The position numbers and the translations under genes were made by a program. Positions 6,875 to 14,063 of a stretch of 20,933 nt of DNA are shown in pieces. This stretch comes from an uncultured Clostridia bacterium (lineage in GTDB: Bacteria; Bacillota; Clostridia; TANB77; CAG-508), in NCBI GenBank assembly GCA_947631315.1, contig CANRLA010000017.1, forward strand, positions 1 to 20,933, written 5' to 3'. Within the stretch, counting starts at the first letter, position 1, and the number at the start of each line of letters is the position of its first letter. The notes under the pieces are model-generated. The model ran no database searches. It was not told where the DNA came from and saw nothing but the letters and a program-made list of their open reading frames with translations.

Positions 6875-8149
6875 TTGAAATTAACAGAAGATAAAAAAAG
6901 AGAAATTTCTAAAAAAAATATGAAAATATATCCATATTATATAATGTTTGCCTATGATCTTTTGTTTTTCTATGGAATAAAAGTAATGTTTTTCAGTGAA
7001 GTTAAAGGCTTATCAGATTCTCAGATTTTGCTTTCGACTTCACTTTATGCTGTTTTTTTTATTCTCATGCAGTTTCCAGCAAGCATTATAGTAAGCAAAA
7101 TAGGAAAGAAAAATACCATTGTTTTAGGAAATATAATTAATTTATTTTCAATAATAATATTTATGATTTTAAAAACATTTAATGGATTAGTTGTAGCAGA
7201 ATTAATTAGTGCAGTAGCTTTCTCACTCAAAAATTTATCTGAATCAAATTTATTAACTATATCAATTCCTAAAACTAATGATTCAAATGAAATATTCACT
7301 AATATAGACAAAAAAGGAATGGCCAAATTTTATGTGTTCTCAGCAATTTCTACAATTTTATCAGGATGGCTATATAAAATAAATCCATATCTTCCAATGA
7401 TATTTTGCTTAATATCAGCATTTATTTCAACAATGATTTCATTTAATTTTGGAGATTTAGAAGTAGAAAAAAATAATGATATAAGCCTAAAAGAGTATAT
7501 TAAGGAATTAAAAAAAGGATACAAATTCACAATTAATTCTAAAAGATTGCGTGCTTTATTAATTGCAGTAGGTATAATTTGTGGGATAATATCAGTAATA
7601 GAAACTTATCAACTAGTATTACTTCAAGATATTGGAGTATCATCAGTTGAAGTTACTTTAATATATGCTTTATATGAAATATCAAAAGCAGCGTTCTCAT
7701 TAAAGGCAACTGATTTTAATAAAAGATTTAAAAATAGATCTATAACAAATATACTTGGAATATTCTCATTTTGCTTAATTTTTTGCGGAATTGTAGCTTT
7801 ACTTTCAATTCCACTAGGTATAAAAATTGCATTAATTGTGATTCTTATTTTAACTATGGGAGCAATGAATGGAACATCACAAATACTTTCAAAAAAATAT
7901 TTAAATAGTTTCACAAATGAAAAAATTCTAACCTGTATATATTCAGCCAAAGGTGTTTCAGACAATATTTTTAGAACGATAATAACAGGTGTAGGCTCAT
8001 TTATTTTATCAATTACTGAAATAAATATAGCATCAGTGGTTGTAGGGCTTTTACTTATAGTTTTAACATTTATAATATCTATGTACATGGAAAATAAAGT
8101 AGGACTTTCTCCTGATGAATATACTCAAAAAGACATTTATATTAGATAG
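6875..8149 (+). CDS. Major facilitator superfamily transporter
   Basis: A 424-residue polytopic membrane protein with about 10-12 hydrophobic segments, beginning near residue 20 (YIMFAYDLLFFYGIKVMFF). The loop SKIGKKNTIVLGN resembles the MFS loop 2-3 motif A (G-x-(L/I)-x-D/K-(R/K)-x-G-(R/K)-(R/K)). A charged central stretch (LEVEKNNDISLKEYIKELKKG) separates the two halves as in other MFS carriers. The substrate cannot be told; drug or metabolite efflux is most usual for this class. The start is TTG at 6875, supported by AAGGAG nine bases before it; the next in-frame ATG (residue 16) lacks such a site. It has its own promoter and terminator, so it is likely a single-gene unit. Confidence 0.85.
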   Translation: MKLTEDKKREISKKNMKIYPYYIMFAYDLLFFYGIKVMFFSEVKGLSDSQILLSTSLYAVFFILMQFPASIIVSKIGKKNTIVLGNIINLFSIIIFMILKTFNGLVVAELISAVAFSLKNLSESNLLTISIPKTNDSNEIFTNIDKKGMAKFYVFSAISTILSGWLYKINPYLPMIFCLISAFISTMISFNFGDLEVEKNNDISLKEYIKELKKGYKFTINSKRLRALLIAVGIICGIISVIETYQLVLLQDIGVSSVEVTLIYALYEISKAAFSLKATDFNKRFKNRSITNILGIFSFCLIFCGIVALLSIPLGIKIALIVILILTMGAMNGTSQILSKKYLNSFTNEKILTCIYSAKGVSDNIFRTIITGVGSFILSITEINIASVVVGLLLIVLTFIISMYMENKVGLSPDEYTQKDIYIR

Positions 8150-8188
8150 AAAATTTTATAAAACTCTGATTTCGTATCAACGATTAAT

Positions 8189-8228
8189 AAAAAAGGATAA
8201 AATCATATTTGTATTTTATTCTTTTTTT
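8189..8228 (+). terminator. AT-rich intrinsic terminator after the MFS gene
   Basis: AAAAAAGGATAAAAT (8189-8203) pairs with ATTTTATTCTTTTTT (8213-8227), 15 bp with one G-T, around a nine-base loop. The T-run is part of the 3' arm. It lies 39 bases after the MFS stop. Confidence 0.65.
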
Positions 8229-8237
8229 GATAAAATG

Positions 8238-8265
8238 GAATATTTTTAAGTTTTCATCATATAAT
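8238..8265 (+). promoter_or_regulatory. Possible sigma-E-type (sporulation) promoter of ytvI
   Basis: GAATATT (8238-8244) fits the Bacillus sigma-E -35 consensus KMATATT. CATATAAT (8258-8265) fits the -10 CATACANT with one change. The spacer is 13 bp, slightly short of the usual 14-15. The same bases include TATAAT (8260-8265), but no sigma-A -35 lies 17 bp upstream. The start would be about 20 bases before the ytvI ATG. Chance matches are common in AT-rich DNA. Confidence 0.45.
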
Positions 8266-8293
8266 ATTAATAAGCTAACAAAAAGGAGAAAAA

Positions 8294-9391
8294 ATGGTTT
8301 CAGATATGAATTATTGGAGTAAAGTTATAAAGCGTCTTTTCAGTCTTGCGCTTACATTAGTACTCTTGATATTTATATTAAGATTATCTGTTTTTTATAT
8401 ACCATTTTTAATATCTTTTGCGTTAGCTCTTATTTTTGAACCATTAATAAAAAAATTAATGAAAAAATTTAAATGGACAAGACGAGCAAGCTCTACATTT
8501 ATCATTATAATATCTATAGCAATAATAATTGCAATAGTAGGTTGGGGAGTAGTTACTTTATTTAATGAAGCAACCAATCTTTTAGCTAATTCAGGAGAAT
8601 ATATAAATAAAATTCAAAACATACTAAATAATATTACTAAAAAAAGTACTCTTTTAGAAAAATTACCAGAAGAACTTTATACAGGACTTCAAAATTCACA
8701 AGGAGAACTTATAAATACTGTATCAAGCTGGATAACAAACTTACTTGTTAACATTAAGGATTGGATATTAAAAATTCCAAATCTAGTAATGTCTATTTTT
8801 TTCGTAATAATTTCATTATATTTTATGTGCACAGACAAAATATATATAATAGATCAACTAGAACATCATTTACCTGATATATGGACTAAAAATTTATCAA
8901 AATATATTCATAAAATAACCAAAAAACTAGGACATTATTTAAAAGCAGAAGCAACACTTATTTTAATTTCATTTTTTATATCTTTGATAGGATTTACAAT
9001 ATATAAAATGATAGGATTAAATGTAGGATTTCCTTTGCTAATTAGTATTGGAATAGCCTTTGTAGATGCACTTCCGATACTAGGTTCAGGTGCAATAATG
9101 GCACCTTGGGCGATTATAGAAGTAATTAATGGAGATATTAGGCTTGGAATCTTGATTCTTGTATTGTGGGCAATAATGGGAATAGTTAGAAATATCTTAG
9201 AACCCAAATTGGTAAGTAAACATATAGGAATACATCCAGTATTTACTATAATCTCAATGTATACAGGATATAAATTGATTGGATTTTTTGGAATGATTTT
9301 AGGACCAATATTTTTAATAGTTTTAAAAGAAATATATACTCCTTTAATTGATAAAGGAGTATTAAGAAGTATATTTGATAGAAATAGTTAA
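8294..9391 (+). CDS. ytvI: Sporulation membrane protein YtvI-like (AI-2E transporter family)
   Basis: A 365-residue membrane protein of the PF01594 (AI-2E transporter/UPF0118) family; the YtvI branch is associated with sporulation. N-terminal transmembrane segments occupy about residues 15-50 and 65-90. A soluble region (about 90-165) with NLLANSGEYINKIQNIL follows, then several membrane segments. The diagnostic C-terminal block is GIAFVDALPILGSGAIMAPWAI, then RNILEPKLVSKHIGIHPVFTIISMYTGYKLIGFFGMILGPI-type sequence (about residues 255-345), as in YtvI. The role of YtvI is not well known; this assignment rests on the family pattern. ATG at 8294 follows AAGGAG closely; ATG at 8306 (residue 5) is a possible alternative. 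A sporulation-type promoter candidate lies upstream. It converges on the next gene with only two bases between stop codons. Confidence 0.87.
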   Translation: MVSDMNYWSKVIKRLFSLALTLVLLIFILRLSVFYIPFLISFALALIFEPLIKKLMKKFKWTRRASSTFIIIISIAIIIAIVGWGVVTLFNEATNLLANSGEYINKIQNILNNITKKSTLLEKLPEELYTGLQNSQGELINTVSSWITNLLVNIKDWILKIPNLVMSIFFVIISLYFMCTDKIYIIDQLEHHLPDIWTKNLSKYIHKITKKLGHYLKAEATLILISFFISLIGFTIYKMIGLNVGFPLLISIGIAFVDALPILGSGAIMAPWAIIEVINGDIRLGILILVLWAIMGIVRNILEPKLVSKHIGIHPVFTIISMYTGYKLIGFFGMILGPIFLIVLKEIYTPLIDKGVLRSIFDRNS

Positions 9392-9393
9392 AT

Positions 9394-9915
9394 TTATAAT
9401 GAAGGTGGATAAACATATTCATCTTCAGGTTTTTCAATTAAGTTGATTTCATCAACATTTAAAATAGGCATTATGCCTTTATAATTGCCTTTTGAAATTG
9501 TTCCAACAACTTCCACCCATTCATTATCTTCAAAATCAGGAGCATTTTTATATTCTGTCAAAATTCCAACAACAACGCCACTATTTGCAGAGTTTAAAAT
9601 CATTGTTCTTGAAAGTACAAATTGAGTTTTAGTAAAATCAGGCATTCTATAAACATATCCACAAATTTTTACTTTTACACCTATATAACTATCAATATTT
9701 TCGTGACAATCTTTTAAAAAATTAGTATAGTTATCACTTGTAATTTCAACTATCTTTTGATTTTCTTGATTTTCTGCCAGCTTACCTTCTTCTTTAGAAG
9801 AATTAAAAATTGAATGAATAGAAAAAAATAATAAAAAGATTACTAAAATGACAGCTATAAAAATAGCTAATTTAGAAATCTTATTTTTACTAAACTTAAA
9901 ATTTTGAACAAACAT
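9394..9915 (-). CDS. Membrane-anchored protein with a YcgQ/TIGR03943 (DUF1980) C-terminal-like domain
   Basis: With ATG at 9915 the product has 173 residues. That start is preceded by GTGAGG at good spacing, whereas the longer frame from TTG at 9948 has no ribosome site. One transmembrane anchor lies at about 16-37, after a positive N-terminus, so the rest should be outside the cell. After a Glu/Lys/Gln-rich linker, residues about 65-173 (NFLKDCHENIDSYIGVKVKI, GYVYRMPDF, FVLSRTMI, NEWVEVVGTI, IEKPEDEYVYP) match the pattern of the C-terminal domain of YcgQ-type proteins. These proteins normally have FVLAR..I.CC; here the Cys pair is missing (ILNSAN). No YcgR-type permease gene is adjacent. It is probably a stand-alone version of that domain, function unknown. 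The 3' end meets ytvI tail to tail. Confidence 0.7.
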   Translation of the reverse strand: MFVQNFKFSKNKISKLAIFIAVILVIFLLFFSIHSIFNSSKEEGKLAENQENQKIVEITSDNYTNFLKDCHENIDSYIGVKVKICGYVYRMPDFTKTQFVLSRTMILNSANSGVVVGILTEYKNAPDFEDNEWVEVVGTISKGNYKGIMPILNVDEINLIEKPEDEYVYPPSL

Positions 9916-9999
9916 AAAATCCTCACTTTCATCAAAATAAACGGTCAAACTTATTTTTATTAAATTTATTAAATAAGCTTTGAAAATATTCGTATGTAT

Positions 10000-10005
10000 T
10001 ATAAT
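10000..10005 (+). promoter_or_regulatory. -10 box probably driving the structured RNA
   Basis: TATAAT lies about 28 bases upstream of the closing helix of the RNA. The -35 is not clean: TTGAAA at 9980-9985 is 14 bp away and GCTTTG at 9977-9982 is 17 bp away. The site reads TATAAT on both strands, so it could also serve the divergent gene. Confidence 0.4.
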
Positions 10006-10032
10006 AAAATTAAATTCAACTAAATTACTAAG

Positions 10033-10205
10033 ATTAAATTATTGTAAATGTGGTAGTGGCGCGTAGCTAAGATGTTATCGAAATCTTTGATTTCGTTATA
10101 ACAGCTATATGTGAAACGACCAACCGAGCATAGCGAGGGCGAATGGAGCAACAACCTTTAGGTTGGATGCGACAACAAGCCACAGAATATTTACAATAAT
10201 TTAAT
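10033..10205 (+). ncRNA. Structured noncoding RNA, probable raiA-motif RNA
   Basis: The element stands out from the AT-rich surroundings: about 62 of 134 core bases (10050-10183) are G/C. It is closed by a perfect 17-bp helix, ATTAAATTATTGTAAAT (10033-10049) with ATTTACAATAATTTAAT (10189-10205), continued by GTGG/CCAC (10050-10053, 10180-10183) across a five-base bulge. Inside, TAGCT/AGCTA (10064-10068, 10103-10107), GTTAT/ATAAC (10074-10078, 10098-10102) and CGAAATC/GATTTCG build a long hairpin. GCAT/ATGC (10128-10131, 10167-10170) encloses hairpin CAACC-TTTA-GGTTG (10152-10165). CCAACC at 10120-10125 can compete for GGTTGG. Unpaired purine-rich segments GTGAAACGA and GCGAGGGCGAA look like conserved RNA elements. 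It encodes no frame. Size, closing stem and location just upstream of the secA locus, where hpf/raiA usually lies, suggest the raiA motif; I could not align it to that model. Strand is inferred from the upstream -10 and the T-run after the 3' end. Confidence 0.65.
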
Positions 10206-10216
10206 TATTCTGTTTT
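10183..10216 (+). terminator. Possible weak terminator overlapping the RNA closing helix
   Basis: CAGAATA (10183-10189) pairs with TATTCTG (10206-10212), followed by TTTT. The loop contains the 3' strand of the 17-bp closing helix, so the two structures exclude each other. The stem is AT-rich and the loop long (16 bases), so termination would be weak. Confidence 0.35.
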
Positions 10217-10225
10217 ATAAAAAAC

Positions 10226-10254
10226 TTGATATTTTTACAAATTTATGGTAAAAT
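10226..10254 (+). promoter_or_regulatory. Extended -10 promoter of the 10306 gene
   Basis: TTGATA (10226-10231), 17 bp, TAAAAT (10249-10254), with TGG immediately before the -10 (extended -10). It starts downstream of the structured RNA, so the next gene can be transcribed independently. The start point is near 10261. Confidence 0.75.
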
Positions 10255-10305
10255 AGATAATGTATTTTTAAGGAAAAGAGATATTTAGAAAGGAGGCAAA
10301 GAATT

Positions 10306-11052
10306 ATGACATTAAACGATATTATTGCAGCTTTTAATTCTAATAAAGAAAAGCTAGAAAAAGCTAGCAATAACGATAATAGTGACTTTAAATTTAATTT
10401 TAATAAATCAATAGAGATATTAAATAGATTTAGAGAATTTAAATCAGCTTTTTTAGAAAAGAAATCACTAGTTGTAACAAATGGTAATCCATATATTACA
10501 ATAATTCTTTGCATGCAAGCAATTTCTCAAAATATCTCATTATGTATAAATGTACAAGATACAATGGTTGAACTAAATAAAGCCATAGCATATATTTTTG
10601 AAACTTATTTAAATCAAAATGGTATTAACGTTGTAAATTATATGACAGTAGAAGAATTTAAAAATTCAGAAGCAGATGACATTGTAGTAATAGACGATAA
10701 ATCGAAATTTTATTTTTTAAAAGATGAACTAAAAATAAAGGTAAGATATATATCACTTTTAAACATTGATTTATATACAGATTTAGATGATGATAATTCA
10801 TTAACAAAAACGATAAATGATTACTGTAATCAAAGATTTATAGGACTAGATATTCATAAAAACGAAACTTTAGATGATTTTGTTGAAGAAACCAATAAAT
10901 ATGAAGGTGGAAATGTTGCATTAATTTTAACTAAAGAGAATGTTAATCAAATGGATATTTATGATAAGTTATCTGATAAAAAGGTTTATTTTAATTGTAA
11001 TCCATTTGCAAAAATTGAAGTAGATGTTGCACTTAAAAATTTATTAAAATAA
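10306..11052 (+). CDS. Hypothetical protein between the structured RNA and secA
   Basis: 248 residues, acidic, soluble, no signal or membrane segment. ATG follows AGAAAGGAGG at good spacing. After a helical N-terminus (MTLNDIIAAFNSNKEKLEKA), a mixed alpha/beta part has LVVTNGNPYITIILCMQAIS, INVQDTMVELNKAIAYIFETYL and DDIVVIDDKSKFYFL. Near the end VYFNCNPFAKIEVDVAL occurs. The order G-x-P near a strand, then a helix, then an N-K-A-I-like helix, faintly recalls the cofactor-binding half of aldehyde dehydrogenase/ProA-type proteins, but catalytic Cys and Glu blocks are not recognisable. It is too small for a full enzyme. It occupies the place upstream of secA where hpf is often found, yet shows no Hpf motif. 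Function unknown. Confidence 0.8.
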   Translation: MTLNDIIAAFNSNKEKLEKASNNDNSDFKFNFNKSIEILNRFREFKSAFLEKKSLVVTNGNPYITIILCMQAISQNISLCINVQDTMVELNKAIAYIFETYLNQNGINVVNYMTVEEFKNSEADDIVVIDDKSKFYFLKDELKIKVRYISLLNIDLYTDLDDDNSLTKTINDYCNQRFIGLDIHKNETLDDFVEETNKYEGGNVALILTKENVNQMDIYDKLSDKKVYFNCNPFAKIEVDVALKNLLK

Positions 11053-11066
11053 AATTGAAAAAAACG

Positions 11067-11095
11067 TTGCAAAAATGCTAATTAAATGATATAGT
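11067..11095 (+). promoter_or_regulatory. Extended -10 promoter of secA
   Basis: TTGCAA (11067-11072), 17 bp, TATAGT (11090-11095), with TGA before the -10. The predicted transcript starts near 11102, about 66 bases before the secA ATG. Confidence 0.7.
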
Positions 11096-11167
11096 AAAAT
11101 AGATATTTTGTAAAATTTAAATTTACTATTTAACACAAAATAAAAATACAGGAAAGAGGAAACATAA

Positions 11168-13891
11168 ATGAAATTATTTAAATCTTATAGTGAAAAAGAA
11201 GTAAAAAGAGTTATGCCATTAGTAAAAAAAATTAATGATTTTGAGCCTGAAATTGAAAAACTTACAGACGATGAACTTAAAGAAAAAACTACATATTTTA
11301 AGAAATTATTAAATGATGGTAAAACTTTAGACGATATACTTCCAGAAGCATTTGCTGTTGTTAGAGAAGCAGCCAAAAGAGTTATTGGAATGAGACATTT
11401 CGACGTTCAATTAATTGGTGGTATTATATTACACCAAGGTAGAATAGCCGAAATGAGAACTGGTGAAGGAAAAACTTTAGTTGCAACACTTCCTGCATAT
11501 TTAAATGCACTAACTGGAAAAGGTGTACATATTATAACTGTAAATGATTATCTAGCAAAAAGAGATAGTGAATGGATGGGAAAAGTATATTCATTCTTAG
11601 GCCTTACAGTTGGATTAGTTATAAGTGGAATGAAACCAAATGAAAAACAAGAAGCATATAATTGCGATATTACTTATGGTACAAATAACGAATTTGGATT
11701 TGATTATTTAAGAGATAACATGGTTGTTTATAAAAATCAATTAGTTCAAAGAGAACTAAATTACTGTATCGTAGATGAAATAGATAGTATTTTAATTGAT
11801 GAAGCAAGAACACCACTTATTATATCAGGTCGTGCAAATCAAGCATCTGATATATACAAAAAAGCAGATAGATTTGTAGCAAGACTTGAATCAAAAACAA
11901 TAATAGAAGAAGATGTAAAAGATATAAATCAAGAAGAAGACAATGAAAAATATGATTACATTGTTGATTTAAAAGCAAAATCCGCATCCCTTACACAAAA
12001 AGGTATAGCAAAAGCAGAAAAAGAATTTGGATTAGAAAACTATAATGATATAGAAAACTCAGAATTAGTTCATGCAGTTAATCAAGCATTAAGAGCTCAT
12101 GGAATAATGAAAAAAGATGTTGATTATATCGTTAAAGAAGGAGAAGTTTTAATAGTAGATGAATTTACAGGACGTATTATGTATGGAAGAAGATACAATA
12201 ATGGTCTACATCAAGCTATTGAAGCTAAAGAACATGTTAAAGTAGCAGATGAATCTAAAACATTAGCAAATATCACATTCCAAAACTACTTTAGAATGTA
12301 TGATAAACTTTCTGGAATGACTGGTACAGCTATGACAGAGGAAGAAGAATTCCAAGAAATTTATAGATTAGACGTAATAGAAATACCTACAAATAAACCA
12401 GTATTAAGAAAAGATCATTCAGATATTATTTATAAAAATGAAGATGCTAAATTTAGAGCAGTAATAAATGATATAAAAGAAAGTTACAAAAAAGGTCAAC
12501 CAGTATTAGTTGGTACTGTTTCAATAGAAAAATCTGAAAAATTAAGCAAAATGCTTACTAAGGAAAAGATTCCACATCAAGTATTAAATGCTAAATATCA
12601 TGAAAAAGAAGCCGAGATAATTGCACAAGCTGGTAAATATAAAGCAGTTACAATAGCAACAAATATGGCTGGTCGTGGTACTGATATAGTTCTAGGTGGT
12701 AATAGTGAATATTTAGCAAAACAAGAAATGAGAAATAAATATACTTACGAAGAAATAGAAGAAGCAACAGCATTTAATGAAACAGACGACGAAAACATAA
12801 TAAAAAGAAGAGAAGAATTTAGAAATTTAGTTAAAAAATTCGATAAAGGTATAGAAGACGAAAGACAAAAAGTAATCGATGCAGGTGGACTTAAGATAAT
12901 TGGTACAGAAAGACATGAATCAAGGCGTATTGATAACCAATTAAGAGGTCGTTCAGGCCGTCAAGGAGACCCAGGTGAATCAAGATTTTATATTGCATTA
13001 GATGATGACTTAATGAAAATATTTGGTGGAAATACAATTTCTAAATTATACAATTCACTAGGTGTTAGTGAAGATATGCCAATAGAAGTTAAGATGATTT
13101 CTAAAGCAGTTGAAAATGCTCAAAAGAAAGTCGAAGGAAGAAACTTCAGTATTAGAAAAAATGTACTTCAATATGATGATGTTATGAATAGACAAAGAGA
13201 AACTATTTACTCACAAAGGAGAGAAGTACTTGATGGTGAAAACCTAAAAGATGATATAATGGCTATGATTAAATCTGTAGCAGAAGAAGTAGTAGCATCT
13301 TACATAAATGGTGAATCTGATGATGTAGAAGGACTATTACAAGAAGTATCAAATATATTCGGAATTACATCTTTAGATACAGTAAAAAAAGAGAAATTTA
13401 CAGAACAAGATGTATTAAATGAATTACAAGATAAAGCAGTAGAGATATATGAAGATAAATGCCAAAAATTCGGAGACACTTTAAGAGAACTTGAAAGAGT
13501 TGTATTATTAAAGATAGTTGACGAAAAATGGATGGAACATATTGACAATATGGACGAATTAAAGCGTGGAGTTGGACTTCGTGCATATGCTCAAAGAGAT
13601 CCTATAGTAGTATATAGAGAAGAAGGTTCTGTAATGTTCGACCAAATGATTTTAGATATCAAATACGATGTAGTAAGATTATTAATGCATGCAACTAAGA
13701 GAGATGAAAAACAGGAAAGAAAAGAATCAGCTAAAATTGTAGATGCGAAATTACAAGAAAAAACCGCAATAGAATTAGTTGATGGAAAACTTTCTCCAAA
13801 AGAAGGTGGAATTGATAGAACAGTAGTAAATGAAGAACCTAAAATTGGTAGAAATGATCCTTGCCCATGTCGGAAGTGGGAAGAAATATAA
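11168..13891 (+). CDS. secA: Preprotein translocase ATPase SecA, C-terminal zinc motif frameshifted
   Basis: SecA drives secretory proteins through SecYEG with ATP at the cytoplasmic membrane face. Seen in order: Walker A GEGKT at 99-103, TNNEFGFDYLRDNM, DEIDSILIDEARTPLIISG, preprotein-crosslinking region, DEFTGRIMYGRRYNNGLHQAIEAKE, GMTGTAMTEEEEF, TNMAGRGTDIVLGG, ESRRIDNQLRGRSGRQGDPG, then scaffold and wing regions (NVLQYDDVMNRQRE, WMEHIDNMDELKRGVGLRAYAQRDP). All are intact. The frame ends at residue 907 as GRNDPCPCRKWEEI, while SEC-C motifs read CPCGSGKKYKNCCGK. One extra C at 13871 causes this; the missing residues are encoded in the next frame up to 13916. The SEC-C tail binds zinc and helps SecB or ribosome contacts but is dispensable in several bacteria. 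ATG follows AGAGGAA. hpf and prfB, frequent neighbours, are absent. Confidence 0.96.
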   Translation: MKLFKSYSEKEVKRVMPLVKKINDFEPEIEKLTDDELKEKTTYFKKLLNDGKTLDDILPEAFAVVREAAKRVIGMRHFDVQLIGGIILHQGRIAEMRTGEGKTLVATLPAYLNALTGKGVHIITVNDYLAKRDSEWMGKVYSFLGLTVGLVISGMKPNEKQEAYNCDITYGTNNEFGFDYLRDNMVVYKNQLVQRELNYCIVDEIDSILIDEARTPLIISGRANQASDIYKKADRFVARLESKTIIEEDVKDINQEEDNEKYDYIVDLKAKSASLTQKGIAKAEKEFGLENYNDIENSELVHAVNQALRAHGIMKKDVDYIVKEGEVLIVDEFTGRIMYGRRYNNGLHQAIEAKEHVKVADESKTLANITFQNYFRMYDKLSGMTGTAMTEEEEFQEIYRLDVIEIPTNKPVLRKDHSDIIYKNEDAKFRAVINDIKESYKKGQPVLVGTVSIEKSEKLSKMLTKEKIPHQVLNAKYHEKEAEIIAQAGKYKAVTIATNMAGRGTDIVLGGNSEYLAKQEMRNKYTYEEIEEATAFNETDDENIIKRREEFRNLVKKFDKGIEDERQKVIDAGGLKIIGTERHESRRIDNQLRGRSGRQGDPGESRFYIALDDDLMKIFGGNTISKLYNSLGVSEDMPIEVKMISKAVENAQKKVEGRNFSIRKNVLQYDDVMNRQRETIYSQRREVLDGENLKDDIMAMIKSVAEEVVASYINGESDDVEGLLQEVSNIFGITSLDTVKKEKFTEQDVLNELQDKAVEIYEDKCQKFGDTLRELERVVLLKIVDEKWMEHIDNMDELKRGVGLRAYAQRDPIVVYREEGSVMFDQMILDIKYDVVRLLMHATKRDEKQERKESAKIVDAKLQEKTAIELVDGKLSPKEGGIDRTVVNEEPKIGRNDPCPCRKWEEI

Positions 13892-13916
13892 AAATTGCTG
13901 CGGGAAAAATCAGTAA
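13872..13916 (+). other. Out-of-frame remainder of the SecA SEC-C tail
   Basis: From 13872 the frame reads GSGKKYKNCCGKNQ and then TAA, exactly the second half of the zinc motif C-x-C-x8-C-C begun at C899 and C901. Removing base 13871 (C) would give a 915-residue SecA. The local codon after TGT becomes CGG, a rare Arg codon in such AT-rich DNA, also pointing to an inserted base. Confidence 0.85.
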
Positions 13917-14001
13917 TAGCAACACTTAAATAAACTTAAGAGATTGAGAATAACCTATGATAGATGGTTATTTACACGATGTATAGATTTTTAAAGTTTT
14001 G

Positions 14002-14043
14002 CAAAGAAGTCTTAATAGGAATTCTTTGTAAGACTTATTTTTA
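14002..14043 (+). terminator. Terminator with competing hairpin between secA and the DUF402 gene
   Basis: AAGTCTTA (14007-14014) pairs with TAAGACTT (14029-14036), followed by ATTTTTAT, a terminator shape. A second stem, CAAAGAA (14002-14008) with TTCTTTG (14022-14028), overlaps it in arm order 1-a-2-b, so the two compete or form a pseudoknot. The AAGGAGG of the next gene begins eight bases later. It may be a simple terminator for secA or an attenuator. Confidence 0.55.
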
Positions 14044-14063
14044 TACATAAAAGGAGGTTAACT

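Noticed and set aside
9916..9948. TTG start of the YcgQ-like protein at 9948
   Set aside because: No Shine-Dalgarno precedes it, whereas ATG at 9915 has GTGAGG at the proper distance.
10035..10203. Insertion sequence or MITE bounded by the 15-17 bp inverted repeats
   Set aside because: No flanking target duplication is visible and the interior folds into several ordered hairpins, which fits a functional RNA better; a genome-wide copy search would settle it.
13917..14063. prfB with its programmed frameshift after secA
   Set aside because: No release-factor sequence follows; the next gene is DUF402. The frameshift belongs to secA itself.
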